From NCBI GenBank assembly GCA_000499405.2, contig HG738138.1, positions 21,462,824 through 21,526,823 on the forward strand: a stretch of 64,000 bases of DNA, written 5' to 3'. Source of the stretch: Onchocerca volvulus (Eukaryota; Nematoda; Chromadorea; Rhabditida; Onchocercidae). The translations under genes and the position numbers were made by a program. The notes beneath the pieces were generated by a model. It did not search any database. It was not told where the DNA came from and saw nothing but the letters and a program-made list of their open reading frames with translations. Position 1 is the stretch's first letter. Each line of letters starts with the position of its first letter. Shown one piece after another: positions 61,576-64,000 of the stretch.

Positions 61576-64000
61576 TCAACTTTTGTTCTTTTTGTAAAGC
61601 ATGTAAGTTAAACCACCAAAACCAACTACACAACCGATAAACAGTGCTGTTTGAAACGTTCGTTTGTGAGAAATGTCCTTGATGATAATTCTAGCCCATT
61701 CTTTCTGTAATAATAGCCCGTGATTATTAATTTGTAAATATATATTAAGCTGAAGAGTTATGAAAATATGAGCCGCCTTAGCAGAATACAGATCTTATTA
61801 ATTTAAAGTCAAAAAAATGCCCTGTCAGCATTGGTTAGTTAAATTCCAATTGAATATAGTACAATGAATCTAACAAAATACTAAAAGTCTGCAATGATTA
61901 TAGACTTGAGTTGTTGTGCTCAGCTGATGATAACATTATGTTCACACGAATAAATTTCGATATAATCAAAAAATGTAATACAATAGAAATATTATATAAA
62001 GCGAACAATCTTTATAATTTGGAAAGAAAAAATATAATTTTACCTGAACAGTACCAAAAAAATTCGATTTTGCAATATAAGAAACAGCGTTGCCATTTAC
62101 ATCGATCTCTGATGATAATGCTGATATTACAGATTCCATTCCTATCACGGTTTCGGTTTCTGCTGACTTATAATCTTGCTTTCTTTCCAATTCCGGCATC
62201 TGGAAATGCAATACAGATTTGATTTAATTCATTATTACAAGTGTCGAAACATGAATGAATTGAACGAAACATGAATCAATGAATTAAGCGGTTAAATACT
62301 GAATAGAAAAAATATAGATATACAAATCTTATTTGTTAATTGAAAAGATAATTCTCAAAGTTAATTTATCGATCAAATGAATTTTTAAAGTGGCTTTTAA
62401 AGTTTAATAAAAGAATCCAACCAACCAGTGCAGATTTATCTGCATTGATTTCATTATTATTCTGCTGTAAGCTAATTATTTGCATTTTAATCATCTTTTC
62501 TGCTAATATTTTAGATGGAAATATAATATCAGCCCTAGAATTGGATGAGTGAGCAGTTAACACGCATTCGGATGTCACTGCTACTTCAGACATTTCCATA
62601 TACATCAGATGTTCTTTAGGGACTGAATCTAAAATGAACGTCACCTGATTAGAAAAAAATGGGAATTGAAAATTCAGGAAAATTCAACCAATGCATCATC
62701 TGGAAATCATCTGATTGCAAACGATTAGTCTGATGAAACGTGATGATTGATGAATGTAACTAATAGTTTCTGCCGAAGGGATCCTGTCAATCGCAGGGAA
62801 CGATTGATGAAGCACAGAGAGACACCAGCGTTAGTCCAAAGTTAAAATCAACTTTATTTTTTTATAAATACCAACGTTATGGAATGTTCTCAGCAAACTC
62901 CGAAAACAAAAAGAAAGATAAAGGAAGAAAAAAAGATTTAAATATTACCTGAGTCATTCAATCTGTTGAAAGAATCAACATTAGAATCATCAACGGAATT
63001 ACTAATATCGCTGAGGGATACGATATCATCAAAGAATCTCCCACAAGATGCTGATTCATTTAAATGTTCGTTAATTACATTGACAAATTTCTTCTCCAAC
63101 ATAGGTTCATGTTTTGAGCGCGTAATTTTATCCTCATCCGATGATAATTTCTGTGCGCAGCTTATTTCCTGCATCTTTTCAATAATTTAAGATATTGTAT
63201 TTCACAGGCAAAACTAAATGAATAGCACTGTTTTCTTTAGAAAAAATTATCGTCTTCCTTTTCCAATGGTTCCAATAAATTTTGAAATAAATAGCTACCT
63301 CATTCATCTCAGCTGGGCTGAAGACAACTTCTACTTTTTGATGACTTGCCAAATCTCTAATTTGCTGCTCCGTCTTTATTTTCACCTTATCTGGCAATGT
63401 GATAACATCCAAAACTTTCCCTTTTTTCATAACTTTTTCAATTGTCAATTTCAGAACATCAATGGAGCAACATCCATGAAGATCAACACGTTTGAAACTT
63501 TCTTCTGTATTCCCACTGCTGAAACCGCTTGAAATGGGTCTATGCAAAGAAGCACTCGATTACTTAAAAAATTATGGCTCGTGATCATTTTGGTGAAAAC
63601 TTTTTGTTTTCACAATAACAATGGAAGTTCCGTTATTCCTTTTCAATTACCGATTCAAAAGAAATGAAAATTTTTCACTTACTTTAAATAAATCTCAAAC
63701 TCAAATTTTTGCCATGAAATATTTCTAGCTGCAGAATCATATGGTAAAAAAATCGAGCATATATAAAACTAGAACACCAATAAAAAGAATTACCTTGTTC
63801 GAACAAGAAGGAAACGAGTATGATTTAAGGAATCAAGTTTTCTGCCAGAATAGATTTTATGCTTGATTGGAATCGAGTGAGTATCTGAAACTATAATTTA
63901 AATATGAAAAAAAAAGACAGCAGAAAGAGATTTTAAAAAACTCAGTTAAAAGCATAGAAAACCAACCTGCATCCAAAGAAATAATTAGCAAACAATGACT
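61576..64000 (-). CDS. Membrane-anchored protein, seven exons visible, 5' end off window
   Basis: Exons 64000-63967 (partial), 63884-63794, 63518-63299 (upper end could reach 63539), 63168-62949, 62628-62426, 62199-62044 and 61704-61576. All phases agree, giving about 350 aa in view. The first piece is hydrophobic (CLLIISLDA) like the end of a signal peptide. Then come HSIPIKHKIYSGRKLD, KRVDLHGCCSIDVLKLTI, VITLPDKVKIKTEQQIRD, an acidic Ser/Asp-rich part (DDIVSLSDISNSVDDSN) and KSAETETVIGMES. A C-terminal membrane segment (about FQTALFIGCVVGFGGLTYML) ends in the short basic tail YKKNKS. A single-pass type I or tail-anchored protein with an acidic lumenal or cytosolic body is inferred. I recognise no named domain. 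Confidence 0.6.

Noticed and set aside
1..64000. CRISPR arrays, rRNA, tRNA, bacterial operons
   Set aside because: No regularly spaced identical repeats, no rRNA-like blocks and no tRNA cloverleaf that I could recognise by eye; spliced genes show this is nuclear eukaryotic DNA. A tRNA scan would be needed to exclude a missed tRNA.

Overview
The window is AT-rich (roughly 70% A+T by eye) eukaryotic DNA with short exons, TTTCAG-type 3' splice sites, long poly-A/T runs and one assembly gap (58209-58253). Two genes made of nematode polyprotein allergen (NPA/ABA-1) units, together with the compact exon style, point to a parasitic nematode, most likely a filarial or other spirurid worm. That identification is inference from gene content. 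Exons below were assembled by hand from splice signals and reading-frame phase, with no transcript support.

1-7375 is non-coding as far as I can see. 7376-15936 (+) is a 16-exon FERM-domain gene of the Expanded/FRMD6 (Willin) type. Its Ser/Pro-rich tail carries three PPxY motifs, as expected of an upstream Hippo-pathway scaffold that binds a YAP/Yorkie WW domain. Exon 13 carries one surplus base. About 13 kb of AT-rich, repeat-bearing, gene-poor DNA follows (15937-28922), then an orphan Cys-containing minus-strand exon (28923-29135).

30025-45015 (+) is an NPA locus in two parts. The first gene (30025-35076) has a signal peptide and three divergent ABA-1 units. The second (39380-45015, 5' end not found) has three more units running directly into laminin-type EGF modules. 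The large array of near-identical units known from filarial gp15/400 genes is absent. A 1.4 kb Helitron with recognisable ends and a decayed helicase sits in an intron of the first gene.

45579-51248 (-) holds two tandem paralogues of a single-pass membrane protein with an extracellular thrombospondin type-1 domain. Corresponding extracellular exons have identical lengths. Small minus-strand coding pieces lie between and upstream of them. 53302-53506 (+) is a lone first exon of GTP cyclohydrolase I, whose catalytic exons are not in the window. 55209-56298 (+) is an unknown, apparently broken gene. The right end holds a small membrane-protein gene (58602-59339, -), an isolated plus-strand exon (59857-60124), and a seven-exon gene with a C-terminal membrane anchor (61576 to beyond 64000, -). 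Apart from the NPA pair and the thrombospondin pair, the genes look functionally unrelated.
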